In this document: positions 20,801 to 30,176 of the stretch, one piece after another | Layout of the letters: the number at the start of each line of letters is the position of its first letter | How positions within the stretch are numbered: position 1 is the stretch's first letter | From: Phytopythium helicoides | Taxonomy: Eukaryota; Oomycota; Peronosporomycetes; Pythiales; Pythiaceae | Assembly: GCA_024867545.1 (NCBI GenBank) | Contig: JANFNE010000073.1 | Coordinates: 186,001 to 250,000 of the forward strand | DNA length: 64,000 nucleotides | Direction: 5' to 3' | The notes under the pieces: model-generated | What the model saw: the letters and a program-made list of their open reading frames with translations, nothing else | Database searches by the model: none | What the model was told of the DNA's origin: nothing | Program-made: the position numbers and the translations under genes

Positions 20801-23414
20801 CTTCGGACAGCTCGTAAAGCACTGATGCTATGAATGGGAGTCCTTCGATGAACTTGGCATAATAGTTGAGACTCCCCAGGAAGGACTGCACTCCCTTGAG
20901 ACTAGTCGGGAACGGCATGCCACGTACGGTCTTGGCAATCTTCGGAGTTGCTTGAATGCCCTCACGGCTCACCTTGTGAGAAAGAAAATCGATCTCCCGC
21001 TTACCAAACACACTCTTCGGCAGACTTACTGAGATTCCCCAGTAGCGCAGCCGAAATAGCAACTCGTTGAGCTTCTCGCACATTTCTTCCCAAGTCTTCG
21101 CCCCGTAGGCAACATCGTCGACGTAGCTGCTTCTACCTAGCACCGGGCCCATCTGTGGGGGTGCCGGGTGGTTGATCTGGAAGACGGTCAGCGGCTCAGG
21201 CTCCCCATGGAGCTCTCCATAGGTCTCCTCAGGGGAAGAATCGTTGGTATGTACGCTCCCCTGCGAGGCGACGTTCAAGTGATAGTACTCTAGCACATCT
21301 GGGTCGACTTGAGCCTCGAGCGCTGGAGGCAAGCGCACAAATCCCCACAAACAGTTGTCCAGTATCCTCTGGTAGATGAGTGGAGCATTCTTGAGGCCGA
21401 AAGGCATGCGTGTCCACTGGAAATGCCCAAGAGGACAGACAAACGCGGAAATCTTCCTCGCACGCTCCGTCAGTGGTACCGCCCAAAATCCACTCGCCAT
21501 ATCCAGACTGACTAGCCATTGGACTGCCTCAAAGTTGTCAAGCAGGTCGTCAATCAGCGGCATGGGGTACAGATCCAGCTCAAGGAGTTGGTTGACTAGC
21601 CGATAGTCAATGCATAGTCGGATGTCTTTGCCGTTCTTCTTCAAGACAATCACGATGGGGGATGCCCATTGCGAGTCAGAAAACTCGATTAGACCGCTCT
21701 CTAGAAGCTTCTTCAGCAACTCGTACACCTTGTGAAGGAATTGCGGCGGTATTCGCCTCGAGCGTTGTGCTATGGGCTTTGCCCCATGAACTTCCAGGTC
21801 GCAGACAACTCCGCGGGCCGGGGGTGGCAAAGCATTGCCTTCCCCAAGGAAAGCGCTCTTGTGACGCCTCAGGATCTCCCGAACTTGGTCTTCCTGCTCT
21901 GGAGAAGTCTCACCCGGGTCTCCGACGTCAGCCGTCTCAATGTCTGCCGTGGGTGTCAGCTCAGGCAAGTCGGGCAGCGTGGCTAGCTGGTCGCGCAGCT
22001 CATGAAGCAAAATTGCGTCTTCTCCTTCGCGTAAAAACACTGGAGGGGCCTCTCTAGAGAGTTCTGCCTCCGCTCGCATTACTCGAGCAAAATTCATCCC
22101 CAACAGCTCGATTGAGTTGGCTTCGGCATCGTCGTCGCAGCTTGTGACGCTCTTGATACTTATCGGGCCACTACTTTGAGTCCCTCGAGGGCTATTTCGC
22201 CCTTCAACAGCCGCTGTAGCCACGAATGCCGATTTTCCGAGTAAGGAGTTATGTGTAGCAACACCGGCGGGGCAGGACAGTCTCCGCACCTCATTCGATC
22301 TCAGAAGGAGCTTCTCCGGTGCTACACTTGCTGCGGGGCTTTTCGCGACGGCCGGCTCGACAGCTTCGTCATCATCTCGACCCACAAACTGTAGGGATGG
22401 TCTATTTTCATACGCGAGCTGGGCCCATTCGCGATACTTGACAGTGCCTGGGCGAACAAATTTCCCCTTGGTGCGAGGCAGGTGCTCTCGGTCCACAACG
22501 ACTGCGATGCTGACGTGGCGCGGCAGGTATAAAACTTTCTCCTGGGAGATATTCACAACCTGCACAGCTGCAGGTTTGTGCTGAGAGCGCCACTTGACTT
22601 GCGTCACCCAGTGTTCACCTCTTCCGACCCAAAGTTGAGCTCCTTCATCCAGCCGCTTCCGTATGTCAGACGACAAGGGTATGACAGCAGTCTCCCCAGG
22701 GCTCAAATGCCCGAATTCACCCGCAGTAACGCTTTGCTCGCTGCCTGCGCTGAACTGGCGTGGTCCCCCAACTAGCAAAATCCTCTCCTCGTCGGGGAGC
22801 TCTAGAGCGCCTTCTCGGGCGCTCAACCGCACACCCGCAGCATACATGAAGTTCATACCGAGCAAACAGTTCACACCTTCGCCAATATTGCCGACCCACA
22901 CATCCATCACATACACCACACACAACCCCAATGTGATTTTCACCCTTGCTCTCGCCGTAATCTTCGTCTTCGTCCCACCCATGCCACTTACCGTTAGTTG
23001 GCTGTCAAACTTGAGCTTTATGCCAGACTTGCGTGCAAAGTCTAGGCTAACGATGCTCGTCGTAGCTCCAGTGTCTAACATGGTCAAGGTTGGTTCGTCG
23101 CATACTGCTCCTCTGACCATAGCTGTCATATGACGATCTTCGTCAGTGGAGTTGTGCTCCCACCAGCCCATCCGTTGACCAGGTTGTAGCTCGACCTCTT
23201 GCAGGTCAGCTGCTGCTTCTTTAGGAGTAGCTTCGTGGTAAGTAGCTATAGAGTAACATTGTGCGCTGGTTTCAGGTGCAGAGTCCGTGTTCATGTTAAG
23301 ATTACCGCCTTGGGCTGAAATCTTCGGACCAACATATGCAAACGCGCATAAAACTTGGGGATTTCGCTCGACACGCACCAGACCCCTGAGATCTGGCGAG
23401 CTCCCTAGTTTAAA
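17829..23414 (-). CDS. pol: Gypsy Pol polyprotein (PR-RT-RH-aRH-IN-chromodomain)
   Basis: It is read after -1 frameshifting at 23408-23414; the frame itself is open from 23570 (1913 codons). Residues counted from 23570: protease active site DTGA at 166; reverse transcriptase with SLDMASGFW and YVDD at 816-819; a gypsy RNase H in which two catalytic acids are lost (THAN at 965-968 where TDAS is usual, and R1032 in YTRYS); a second, archaeal-type RNase H with all acids present (D1124, E1167, D1191, D1241); integrase with an HHCC zinc module, then Asp of MDFV, Asp of HDRDPRF (about 1567) and Glu of QQERS; a GPY/F-like segment; and a C-terminal chromodomain (about 1830-1890, EYLVKWRGYDETEWVPLE). 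The chromodomain is expected to steer integration to modified chromatin. No stops or frameshifts. Confidence 0.95.
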   Translation of the reverse strand, partial: FKLGSSPDLRGLVRVERNPQVLCAFAYVGPKISAQGGNLNMNTDSAPETSAQCYSIATYHEATPKEAAADLQEVELQPGQRMGWWEHNSTDEDRHMTAMVRGAVCDEPTLTMLDTGATTSIVSLDFARKSGIKLKFDSQLTVSGMGGTKTKITARARVKITLGLCVVYVMDVWVGNIGEGVNCLLGMNFMYAAGVRLSAREGALELPDEERILLVGGPRQFSAGSEQSVTAGEFGHLSPGETAVIPLSSDIRKRLDEGAQLWVGRGEHWVTQVKWRSQHKPAAVQVVNISQEKVLYLPRHVSIAVVVDREHLPRTKGKFVRPGTVKYREWAQLAYENRPSLQFVGRDDDEAVEPAVAKSPAASVAPEKLLLRSNEVRRLSCPAGVATHNSLLGKSAFVATAAVEGRNSPRGTQSSGPISIKSVTSCDDDAEANSIELLGMNFARVMRAEAELSREAPPVFLREGEDAILLHELRDQLATLPDLPELTPTADIETADVGDPGETSPEQEDQVREILRRHKSAFLGEGNALPPPARGVVCDLEVHGAKPIAQRSRRIPPQFLHKVYELLKKLLESGLIEFSDSQWASPIVIVLKKNGKDIRLCIDYRLVNQLLELDLYPMPLIDDLLDNFEAVQWLVSLDMASGFWAVPLTERARKISAFVCPLGHFQWTRMPFGLKNAPLIYQRILDNCLWGFVRLPPALEAQVDPDVLEYYHLNVASQGSVHTNDSSPEETYGELHGEPEPLTVFQINHPAPPQMGPVLGRSSYVDDVAYGAKTWEEMCEKLNELLFRLRYWGISVSLPKSVFGKREIDFLSHKVSREGIQATPKIAKTVRGMPFPTSLKGVQSFLGSLNYYAKFIEGLPFIASVLYELSEEQVRSQEGLEKAKQAFEMLKEKITSTPLLRHPDRSKPFVIITHANEWAVSAVIAQEDDGVLFPVRFTGRVLHGAELNYPAAEKEILALFRALEVYLTLLLGQKLKVYTRYSTLGWLFRSKSLKGRCHQWATMLSPWTLEVTQMSKDLDGLAAIFSACITPREHLDEAVENLAPQKVLKKPTPPVSLEMLESDYEGWLLTFDGAAKLKSKVGSAGSILWRLPEWRIIEAHGEYLTEDPVTVNVAEYRGLLYGLKMALRRGVDKLVVVGDSRLAIQQAQGVINCHDAKLQVFLTEVRTLLEKFALIHLIHVKRAFNAAADHVTTRTLQCGHSLDVQDSMELELLEKLNRLPERLTQPPEPEEILDKLPRGNHNSDLSPDEVARSQNQAEETDKSDGRPSGDVFAVQTRARERQSRELPEGVTEDPKVAVETRWERIRVNQDAEEPLRKLKCFLQGDLNSLTHSETQNLAKTADRFVLDDKGVLFYLPATSPKRPRPEADHPRLVVPQELQEDLLQQYHEDKQGGHQGILRTFERLKKDFYWVGMYASVERYVKECVDCTTAKGTPSNPGPSPGNLLAEEPFQVVSMDFVLPLPKTAKGNTALLLFQDSFSGYVMCKPMSRTTSQDVAEAYEECVFQHFGASSKLRHDRDPRFMSEVFRRFRELLGSQQRSTLAYRPQANGQQERSGQTVIRSIRAYVQEADQSDWDDIVRRLMFCINTSFDSTRRETPFYLVHGWDARTTVKAMLGKVPRGVDAREAYLWRAKVQREYEYAKAWARDLQKEAKKRRSDQQTELWKALSDKFKDGFGVGDAVWLYMPRVQPGLSKKLAHKWHGPFRILERDSDFRYRLRIEGTDYKFYPWVHVSRLKPRLLHEHRPKEVLQDVPDLFDFDAALLPEDSWVDEEGGDYEVEEILDVKAVKKTRNARQMREYLVKWRGYDETEWVPLERLNCGRLLYEFDKKARSRARFRSMQSADEFSDVNRGDGATPAEEQHY

Positions 23415-26400
23415 GACGAAGGATTGACGCTTGGTGGCGTCGTTGGCGCTTGTGGGGCTGGCATGGCCTTTGGAGAGGCACTCAAGGCCTTCTTCTCTTG
23501 CATCCAAGCGAAGAAGTCCTTCAGCATCGGGCACTTTGCGAAACGGTGCTGTTGCTCGCATAATTCGCACTCGAGTGGCCTCTTGAAACAGCGATCGGTC
23601 GGGTGACCACGTTCACCGCAATTTTCGCACTTGAGATCTTGCCAACAGTCTTCGGTAGAGTGACTCGGTCGTCCGCACTTGGCGCAGGGGTCTCGGCCCG
23701 AGGCGAATGTTCCTGGACGCAGAGTCGACCTCTGTTGACGTCCTGAGGGGTAAACTGACTTTGGAGAGTTAAAACTCGGTCGTGACCTTGGTGAGGTTGC
23801 TTGAACAGCATATGCACGCTCCTCTGCATCATTCTCGCGATATTGGTCATAGTCGTCCTCTTCCTCGTAGAACTCTTGGGCTCTGTATGCGCGTTGTGGA
23901 TTACTCTCGCGGGGGCGGTAACGACCAGCTGTCAACTCTTGTTTCTTGAACTGCACGGCTTTTGGAGTCTCGTTTCGGTAGAGAGAATCGATTTCACGCT
24001 CGTCCTCGCCCCCGGTGACCTCTGTATAGACTTGGAGAGCTTCCTCAAATTCTTGCATGGAGAAGAACACTCGGCTGGCGAAATTGAACCTCACGGACTT
24101 GTCGTTGACCTTCTGCAGAAACCGCTTGATGTGTTTTTGCCGATTCTTCGCAGAAGTGATGTCCACTTGTGCCTTGCCAGCCGCAGCGTTAAGTCTCCAG
24201 AGGAAGTATAGGGGTTTCTCTCCCCTGCGAGGCATCATCGCGATATAGCGTTCCATTACACTGTCAGATGATGTGCAGAACTGGTTTTGGAACGCTTTTG
24301 ACAAGATCTTCCACGAGAGCCGAGTAGCTGAGTCCTTTGCTTGGTACCATGCTCGTGCACTCCCCTCGAGCCACCTCGGGAGGGCTTTACACTTCTCCTC
24401 AGCACTCCAGCAGCACGCGTCAGCAGAATAGCTGAACTGGTTCCACCACTTCTTGCGATCCTCTAGTGGACCTTCACCGTCGAAAGTCGGAATCGAGTTG
24501 TACGGTAACATCGTGCGGTAACTCACTACAGGAGCTGGAGCAGGAGTTGTAGCTTGAATTGGCTGGCTGGAACGAGGGTAAGAGTTACTTCCTCTGGGAG
24601 GATTTGGTCCGTTTCCACCGTAACCACTTCCGTTTCCACCAGGTCCATTTCCATACCCAATATGACCGCCGGAACCGCCTGGGCCGCCTCCCGCACCTCC
24701 GAATGAGCTTGCTGGGTCTCCCAATGAGCCACTGGAACCATTATGGCCATCAGTCGGGTTGTTCCCGCTCCGACGACCATTTTCAGCCGAAGAGGTCTCT
24801 GAAGACCCCCTCCCATAACCGAACGCGACATTCGCCGGGCGGTGTGACCGCGATGGGACGAAAGTGGCAGACGAGGCGGTTAGTCTCGTCGCAGGAGGAT
24901 GTGCGGCTGATGTCGTGTAGTCGTTCGTCATTGGTGGGACCATTACACGCGCACTGGTAATGGGCGCTGCTTGGGACAATGAGACGGCTGTGACAGTCGG
25001 CGCGACTGGCGTGGATAGTGGCAACGTTACCGGAGGACTTGGTACTGTAGTGCGGGCCATTCTCAGTTGACGAAGCTCAGTCTCGAGTTGCTTGGCGCGA
25101 TCTTCTTGCTCTCGACGCAGCGACTGTTGTTCCAATCGTTCCCGCTCTTGCTGCAAGCGCCACTTTTCTTGCTGACGCTGAAATTCCTGCTGCTGGATGC
25201 GCAGTTCGTCGTGGAATTGACGTTCGAGCACTTGACGCGAATGGTCTGCAGCCTTGAGGTCAGCTAGTCGCCTTTCCTCAGCTTCCCTTTGGATGTCTTT
25301 GTACTGAGCCGTTGCTTCTTGCTGGAAAAGCTCCCACATGCGTGTTTTGTCCAGCCGACGCATCTCTTCAGCATCTTTACTCTGCTTTTGCAGTTGTAGG
25401 CCTTGCTGCTTCATGTGATCTTCCCATACACGCCTCTCTTGAGCAAAACGCTGTCTCTCCAGTTCGGCATCCATCAACATCCTTTCTTGGACGTATCTTG
25501 CCTGATCCTCCATAGCTTTCACCTGCTGTTGTAGAGTCAACACCAGTTCAGCGTGGTCACCTTGGTCTGCGGGTAGCGTTGACGATGAAAGGGATGGCTG
25601 CGCCTCCGGGGGAGGGGTCGCCAGCCTTGGTGGGCTCGCTGGTAGCGTGGGGAGCAGCGCAGACTTGACGCTTGTCTCCAGATGTCGCTCGGTGAGAACA
25701 GACATGTCTGGATCGTGCTGGGGAGCGACTGCTTGTTGCATGGCGTGTGCCATCATGACTGAGGGGCCGACAATCGCCTCCCCAGAGGTAAAACCGACAA
25801 AACCACTCCCCTCAGACATGTTTTGGTCCCAGGACCCTGGAGAGTGGATATGGCTTTCTGAAGACGCGTTTGAGCCCATTCCGACCGATGGTAGCGACAT
25901 ATCCGAGCCAGGCACGAACGCCCGACGCTGTAGCCGCTTACGGGGTACTCCATCCGAGCTGGTCGAAGTCTTCTCGGCTCGGCGATCGCTAATAGTGCGT
26001 ACGCGCACTATGAGGTCGGTTGTGAGCACTTCTTCAGCACCTTCAATCATTAGGACGTCTCCTTCAGCGTCGACCTCTGGCATCTCAATGTCCTCGACCT
26101 CTTCGACGTGAACAAACGGCTGCTCCAAAGTCATGAGATTACAGGTAGCGTGTTCCACCACCCAACGCCACATTTCGACCACGGGCCGTAGTGCTGTAAG
26201 TACTTCATCGATTTCTCGACGAACAGCATCCTCTGCAACGTCTCGAACGCTGTCATGTGTGAACCAGTCTGGGGCAAGATTGACGAACTCGTATCCGGCT
26301 TCATCGAGAGCTGTCTGGAAGACAACCACAATCTCCGGTGCAGTCAGGCCATGCAGGGGTACATCAAACACACGTAGGTCCGAAGGAACTGGGAGACACA

Positions 26401-27544
26401 CGTGACGGATACGTAGAGCAACCATCCATGCTGCGTCTGGAGACATCTCGATGCGCTGACGTAGATAACGGTCGAACTGAACTGCAGCGTACACCCACTC
26501 GCGCATACGCTCCCTCCCAACTAGGGAGTACTGGGGATCCGTAGGGCAGTGCAACCCACGATGCAAAGCTTGCCAACGCATCTTCTGCTGCTCCACAAAC
26601 ACCATGACGTCGCTCTCGAGGAGACGAATGACTGGAATATCTTCCAGCAGCAACTGGAGACCCTGATGGGGCTCAACGCGGACTCTCCACGGCCATTGCA
26701 CCACGAGGGGACGCTGAACTGCCGATGCGACGCTTTCTGGAGCAACGTTGACCGAAAGCACAGGCGCCCCAGAGTGAATCGCACTCAACGGCCTGGAAAG
26801 TCGATCAGCATCACCGCTCGTGCTCGAGGATTCTCTGGTGATGACGAGAGCACGTTCGGACACCTCCTTGGCGTCGCGAGTGATCTCTTCAGAGTTGATC
26901 TCGACCGTTGTGGCTGGAAGCGTGTCGGAGTGCGACGGGGAGCCACTGACGAGCTGTCTCGACGAACTTCGGATCTCCTCAGGCGCGGCGGGTGCTGGCA
27001 GCGCTCGTGCGACACGTCCCTTGGGGCTTCGACTCTTCTTAGTCTTCCTTGACTTCTCTCTCTTTCTCTTCGCGGCTTCAGGCTTCTCCTCAGCCGCGGA
27101 TGCGCTTAGCGCACTCCCTGAATCGCCTCGCGGCTCCTCAGGCGCATTAGCTCCCAATCCGGGCATGCGCACCAGTTGTGATGGTGCGGCGCCCTCCATG
27201 ACGGGTCGATAGGCGAGCTGGGCGAGTGTTCTCAGCCCCGGGGGAGTAATCTCACCCCACTCGCAGCGAGCTTGAGCTTGGTCTTGACTTGGACGCTTGG
27301 CTCGAGCCCGCTCGGTCAGTACCGGAGCGTTGTGATCCCCGTTGGTTGCCGTCCGGGGGACCAGGAGCTCTAAATGCGCAAGTAGGTGCCTTGACTTGAC
27401 TTGGGAGACTTGCGAAGGCGCTTCTTCTCCCTCCTTAGAACAAACAAACGATATTAGTACACACACTGGTTCCTCTAGCCGATCTCCGGCTAGGGAACCA
27501 AAAGGCGGATGGAAATGACGCTGTGGGGCTCCGCTAGACCCCAA
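23405..27544 (-). CDS. gag: Gypsy Gag polyprotein, unusually large
   Basis: The frame is open for 1379 codons from an ATG at 27544, which lies inside the 5' LTR. An ATG at 27167, just inside the LTR and overlapping the primer-binding site, would give 1253 residues and is an alternative start. Order: a basic Lys/Arg/Ser-rich N-terminal part; a long Gln/Glu/Arg coiled coil (about residues 668-828); a Gly/Asn-rich linker (about 920-975); the retrotransposon Gag domain (about 1010-1185, PTFDGEGPLEDRKKWWNQF, WLEGSARAWYQ); then two CX2CX4HX4C zinc knuckles (CAKCGRPSHSTEDC, CENCGERGHPTDRC) and a third variant one (CELCEQQHRFAKC). It forms the particle and packages RNA. The frame ends TTTAAAC-TAG, giving access to pol by -1 frameshift. 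Confidence 0.9.
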   Translation of the reverse strand: MGSSGAPQRHFHPPFGSLAGDRLEEPVCVLISFVCSKEGEEAPSQVSQVKSRHLLAHLELLVPRTATNGDHNAPVLTERARAKRPSQDQAQARCEWGEITPPGLRTLAQLAYRPVMEGAAPSQLVRMPGLGANAPEEPRGDSGSALSASAAEEKPEAAKRKREKSRKTKKSRSPKGRVARALPAPAAPEEIRSSSRQLVSGSPSHSDTLPATTVEINSEEITRDAKEVSERALVITRESSSTSGDADRLSRPLSAIHSGAPVLSVNVAPESVASAVQRPLVVQWPWRVRVEPHQGLQLLLEDIPVIRLLESDVMVFVEQQKMRWQALHRGLHCPTDPQYSLVGRERMREWVYAAVQFDRYLRQRIEMSPDAAWMVALRIRHVCLPVPSDLRVFDVPLHGLTAPEIVVVFQTALDEAGYEFVNLAPDWFTHDSVRDVAEDAVRREIDEVLTALRPVVEMWRWVVEHATCNLMTLEQPFVHVEEVEDIEMPEVDAEGDVLMIEGAEEVLTTDLIVRVRTISDRRAEKTSTSSDGVPRKRLQRRAFVPGSDMSLPSVGMGSNASSESHIHSPGSWDQNMSEGSGFVGFTSGEAIVGPSVMMAHAMQQAVAPQHDPDMSVLTERHLETSVKSALLPTLPASPPRLATPPPEAQPSLSSSTLPADQGDHAELVLTLQQQVKAMEDQARYVQERMLMDAELERQRFAQERRVWEDHMKQQGLQLQKQSKDAEEMRRLDKTRMWELFQQEATAQYKDIQREAEERRLADLKAADHSRQVLERQFHDELRIQQQEFQRQQEKWRLQQERERLEQQSLRREQEDRAKQLETELRQLRMARTTVPSPPVTLPLSTPVAPTVTAVSLSQAAPITSARVMVPPMTNDYTTSAAHPPATRLTASSATFVPSRSHRPANVAFGYGRGSSETSSAENGRRSGNNPTDGHNGSSGSLGDPASSFGGAGGGPGGSGGHIGYGNGPGGNGSGYGGNGPNPPRGSNSYPRSSQPIQATTPAPAPVVSYRTMLPYNSIPTFDGEGPLEDRKKWWNQFSYSADACCWSAEEKCKALPRWLEGSARAWYQAKDSATRLSWKILSKAFQNQFCTSSDSVMERYIAMMPRRGEKPLYFLWRLNAAAGKAQVDITSAKNRQKHIKRFLQKVNDKSVRFNFASRVFFSMQEFEEALQVYTEVTGGEDEREIDSLYRNETPKAVQFKKQELTAGRYRPRESNPQRAYRAQEFYEEEDDYDQYRENDAEERAYAVQATSPRSRPSFNSPKSVYPSGRQQRSTLRPGTFASGRDPCAKCGRPSHSTEDCWQDLKCENCGERGHPTDRCFKRPLECELCEQQHRFAKCPMLKDFFAWMQEKKALSASPKAMPAPQAPTTPPSVNPSSLN
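23408..23414 (-). promoter_or_regulatory. Programmed -1 ribosomal frameshift site (TTTAAAC) at the gag stop
   Basis: In the gag frame the last codons are TCT TTA AAC TAG, which fits X XXY YYZ exactly. After a 9-nt spacer a stem CGCCAGA...TCTGGTG can form, with the GGGG of its loop able to pair with a downstream CCCC. Slipping back one base gives CTA GGG AGC, which is the pol frame. Confidence 0.88.
27159..27174 (-). promoter_or_regulatory. Probable primer-binding site of the gypsy element
   Basis: Two bases inside the 5' LTR the minus strand reads TGGTGCGCATGCCCGG. TGG complements the CCA tail of a tRNA; I cannot name the tRNA. The site overlaps an in-frame ATG of gag. Confidence 0.65.
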
Positions 27545-28208
27545 CAGCCGAATAAGCGGATAATCTAGCCAAGAGAGCTCCGCCGGACCCTCTTGATCGT
27601 ACTAGTGGCCTCTCCTGGGCTCTTTTCTCTTCTTGAATATGGAATCAACTGCTACGGCAGGCGCGTCGCTACAGACAAGCGCACGTCCACCGCAACAGTC
27701 GAGAATATGGAACCAACAGGCAAAATGCACGCGTTGTGAGCGCGGACACGTACCAATCGGGTGCTGGGGCTTGATGGGGTGCGCGGTCGACTTCCCTAAG
27801 CTCAACACAGGGTCTAACCCTTGCAGAGCTTAGTCTCCGGTCCTGCGCGTTTGAGGGAGAAAGCGGAAGTCTGTATTGACTGTTTAGTAGTCTCTTCTAC
27901 CTCTACTCTTTTATACTTGCAGTGCTATGGATAAATGACCGAAATGTACCCACGAGAAGCCAGTCTGGGGGCCGGTCCGTCTCTACAGAAAGGTGTAATA
28001 AACACCGACTCTTTCCTGTCCCGAAATTGGGTACAGAAATACCTTCTCTAGGGGATATTCCCCTAAAGAGGTCTGAGGAGTATATTTTATCCTAGAGAGA
28101 TGGCCTGCCATAGTGGAGAGAAGTGTAGGTGGGTGGCGCGTGTCACAGATATCTGATTCTGATCCACCTCGAGCGTGATTGGCTGAAATCCGCGGCCACT
28201 TCATCACA
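27177..28208 (-). repeat. 5' LTR of the gypsy element
   Basis: Same length (1032 bp) and ends as the 3' LTR. The gag reading frame is open through its last 368 bp, so if the upstream ATG is used about 120 residues of Gag are LTR-encoded. Confidence 0.95.
27908..27915 (-). promoter_or_regulatory. TATA box in the 5' LTR
   Basis: TATAAAAG on the minus strand, about 300 bp into the LTR. Transcription would start near 27880, some 340 nt before the first gag ATG. Confidence 0.6.
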
Positions 28209-28212
28209 ATAG
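28209..28212. repeat. Gypsy target-site duplication, right copy (ATAG)
   Basis: Matches 15192-15195 across the element. Confidence 0.8.
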
Positions 28213-28803
28213 TTAACTCGCTTCGTGCCCGGTTGCTCATCGCATTAAAAAGGCGAACAGGCGAGTGGGTACTGTCTAGAAATGTGGCAGCGATCTAGCA
28301 CCTTCGCCCACGCTTTAATCCTTACTGCTCGAGCCCGATTTCACTACAGAGGTACGTAACAACAAGAACCTACAGCCCACAGCTAACAGCTAACAGCAAC
28401 TCCAACTACAGGTGGCTCATGACGCGCTGGTGAGTTGAATCTGAGCGATCAACTGGCATCCTATGACTCAATCGTATGACTGGCTACTGAGCAGCAGATC
28501 CAACAACACTTGATGCCTTGGCCCGATTTGAGCGTGGTCTATTGGACGTGTGCTGCTCAAAGACGAGCCCGGAGCTGAGCGAGCAAGAAAATCATCTCGG
28601 TACGAACGATCATCACGCGTGCAATCGCTAATTCTATTGTGGCAACTAATGCATGCGAGAAATCGTGCAAATTCCACGCTCACAAGCTTCCTCAATGACT
28701 TGCAGGGATGGGCAATGGCACGCACAGGGTGCCCATGTAAACGTGCAGCAGCTCAGCAAGGTAAGCATCATTCCGGCAATGCAACTACGAATTTGAAGCG
28801 CTT
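28213..28803. other. Flank of the Crypton-like remnant, no gene recognised
   Basis: Only short frames without domains on either strand. It is presumably the 3' non-coding part of the Crypton-like element or host sequence. Confidence 0.4.
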
Positions 28804-30176
28804 CTAGCGGTTTCTCTGACGGCTGACTCGGTTCCTATGACATAGCGGGTTTACAACTGTTGACCACTGGAGCTGCTTGACACGGCGAGTGTGACCGCGT
28901 GCTGTTCGGTCAGGGACCGGTAGCTGGTGTACAGCATTAGCCAGCATCATTCGCACTTGAGGTAAGTCTGGGGCACGCACAAAGACACCATTCTCGATTG
29001 TGATAGCTTCAATGTGTTGCATAAGAAACCGAAAGTCTGACAGCCGCTTTCGCATGTTAACAGTGGGCATATCGGCAGGCACGAGCTGGCGGATGGGTGG
29101 ATACAACTTGTTGGCATTACCAAACCACCACAACTCCCACGCCAAGGCTACTGACGCTCCAGGAAAATGTCTTGGCACTCGACGCAGCCGACCGCCAAAT
29201 GCCTGAAGAGGAATGATGACCTCTTCACTGGCTAGTTCTCGTTCACCAGCAACCACGGGTGAGTTTTCTTGCTCATCTCATATGGCACGGGCATCAAGCA
29301 AAAACTCAATCACACCAGTTGCTTCGATGGCCTCGCGAACAGCATTGGAGATCGAGTTACGCGACGCAATTTCACTACCATCACTGCGCCTGTCAAGTGC
29401 TGCCTCCAGTTCGTGAGCGAAGAGTGAAGCCAAGCCATGAAAAGCTGTTGTGAGCTCGGTAAGCCGGTCTGGTTGCTTATCCATCGCCACTAGAAGTCCA
29501 ATATGAGGAGGGACCCCTGGCGCTCTAACACTGTCTGTGTTTTGCGAACAGCGACACACAACTCGTGGTCTCAGCGAGGCTACTAGATCTGGGTTTCGGA
29601 AGAGCGTTGTGCTGTGCAGCAGATGCTTGGCTGGCAAGTTCACTCGCAGATAGTTAGAGTGGAAGAGCAATGATGCCAGTAGAAAGAAAGTGGCGCCTTT
29701 CATCGTCGGTGAAGCCCGCGGAAACACGAGAGCCGCCGCGTCACGAATCTCATCGTCCACAATTGGGAAGAATGGAGGCAAGGTAGCAAAGATCGAGGAT
29801 TCAAACGGCAACCCCGCCACAAAGCGGCCGACCACCATATCACCTGCTGCCTCATATCGACTTGCACACCCGGTAAGCTCCAGCCTACGCGTAGACATAT
29901 TGCAGAAGCGGATAGGCCAGCTGTTGAGCAACTAGAGACGTACGTTGCTGATCCTTTTCGAGCTGAATGAGACCCAAAGTCTAGGGCAGATAGCCCGACG
30001 CCTTCAAGGGCGAACTTCACCTCATCCAACGTCATTACCCTCCTCAAAATCTTAGTATAGCGATCGTACTGGTTACCACCAGGGAAAACCATTCCACTCT
30101 CGTAAAATCCGAACGTAGCTAGGTAGATTGCTAAAGAGAGAATAGGCCACAACTGCGGCATCAGAGGGTTTGCGTA
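28804..30176 (-). pseudogene. Crypton-type tyrosine recombinase, truncated and broken
   Basis: From 30176 leftwards the minus strand reads YANPLMPQLWPILSLAIYLA, an FPGGNQYDRY segment and FGSHSARKGSATYVSSC, which carries the H-x-x-R pair of tyrosine recombinases, then AICLRVGWSLPGVQ. The frame is lost around 29865 and resumes in another as SRYEAAGDMVVGRF, with several residues deleted close to where the catalytic Tyr is expected. It continues through LPPFF to an in-frame TGA (29278-29280), then in the same frame to a TAG at 28804, with a C-terminal domain containing MRKRLSDFRFLMQHIEA. The N-terminal part is missing: the frame joins a tRNA-Gln fragment at 30176/30177. Cryptons of this shape are common in oomycetes and fungi. 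The call is from motif order, not a search. Confidence 0.7.

Larger units (their letters stand above)
15196..28208 (-). mobile_element. Complete Ty3/gypsy chromovirus LTR retrotransposon, 13.0 kb
   Basis: On the minus strand the order is 5' LTR (27177-28208), primer-binding site, gag, -1 frameshift site, pol (protease, reverse transcriptase, RNase H, second RNase H, integrase, chromodomain), an about 1.6-kb 3' segment, 3' LTR (15196-16227). The protease-RT-RNase H-integrase order and the chromodomain define a Ty3/gypsy chromovirus. Both ORFs are open, both LTRs are exactly 1032 bp with three differences seen by eye, and a 4-bp target duplication is intact, so the insertion is recent and the copy may still be competent. 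The element is long for the family because of its very large gag and 3' segment. Confidence 0.93.
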
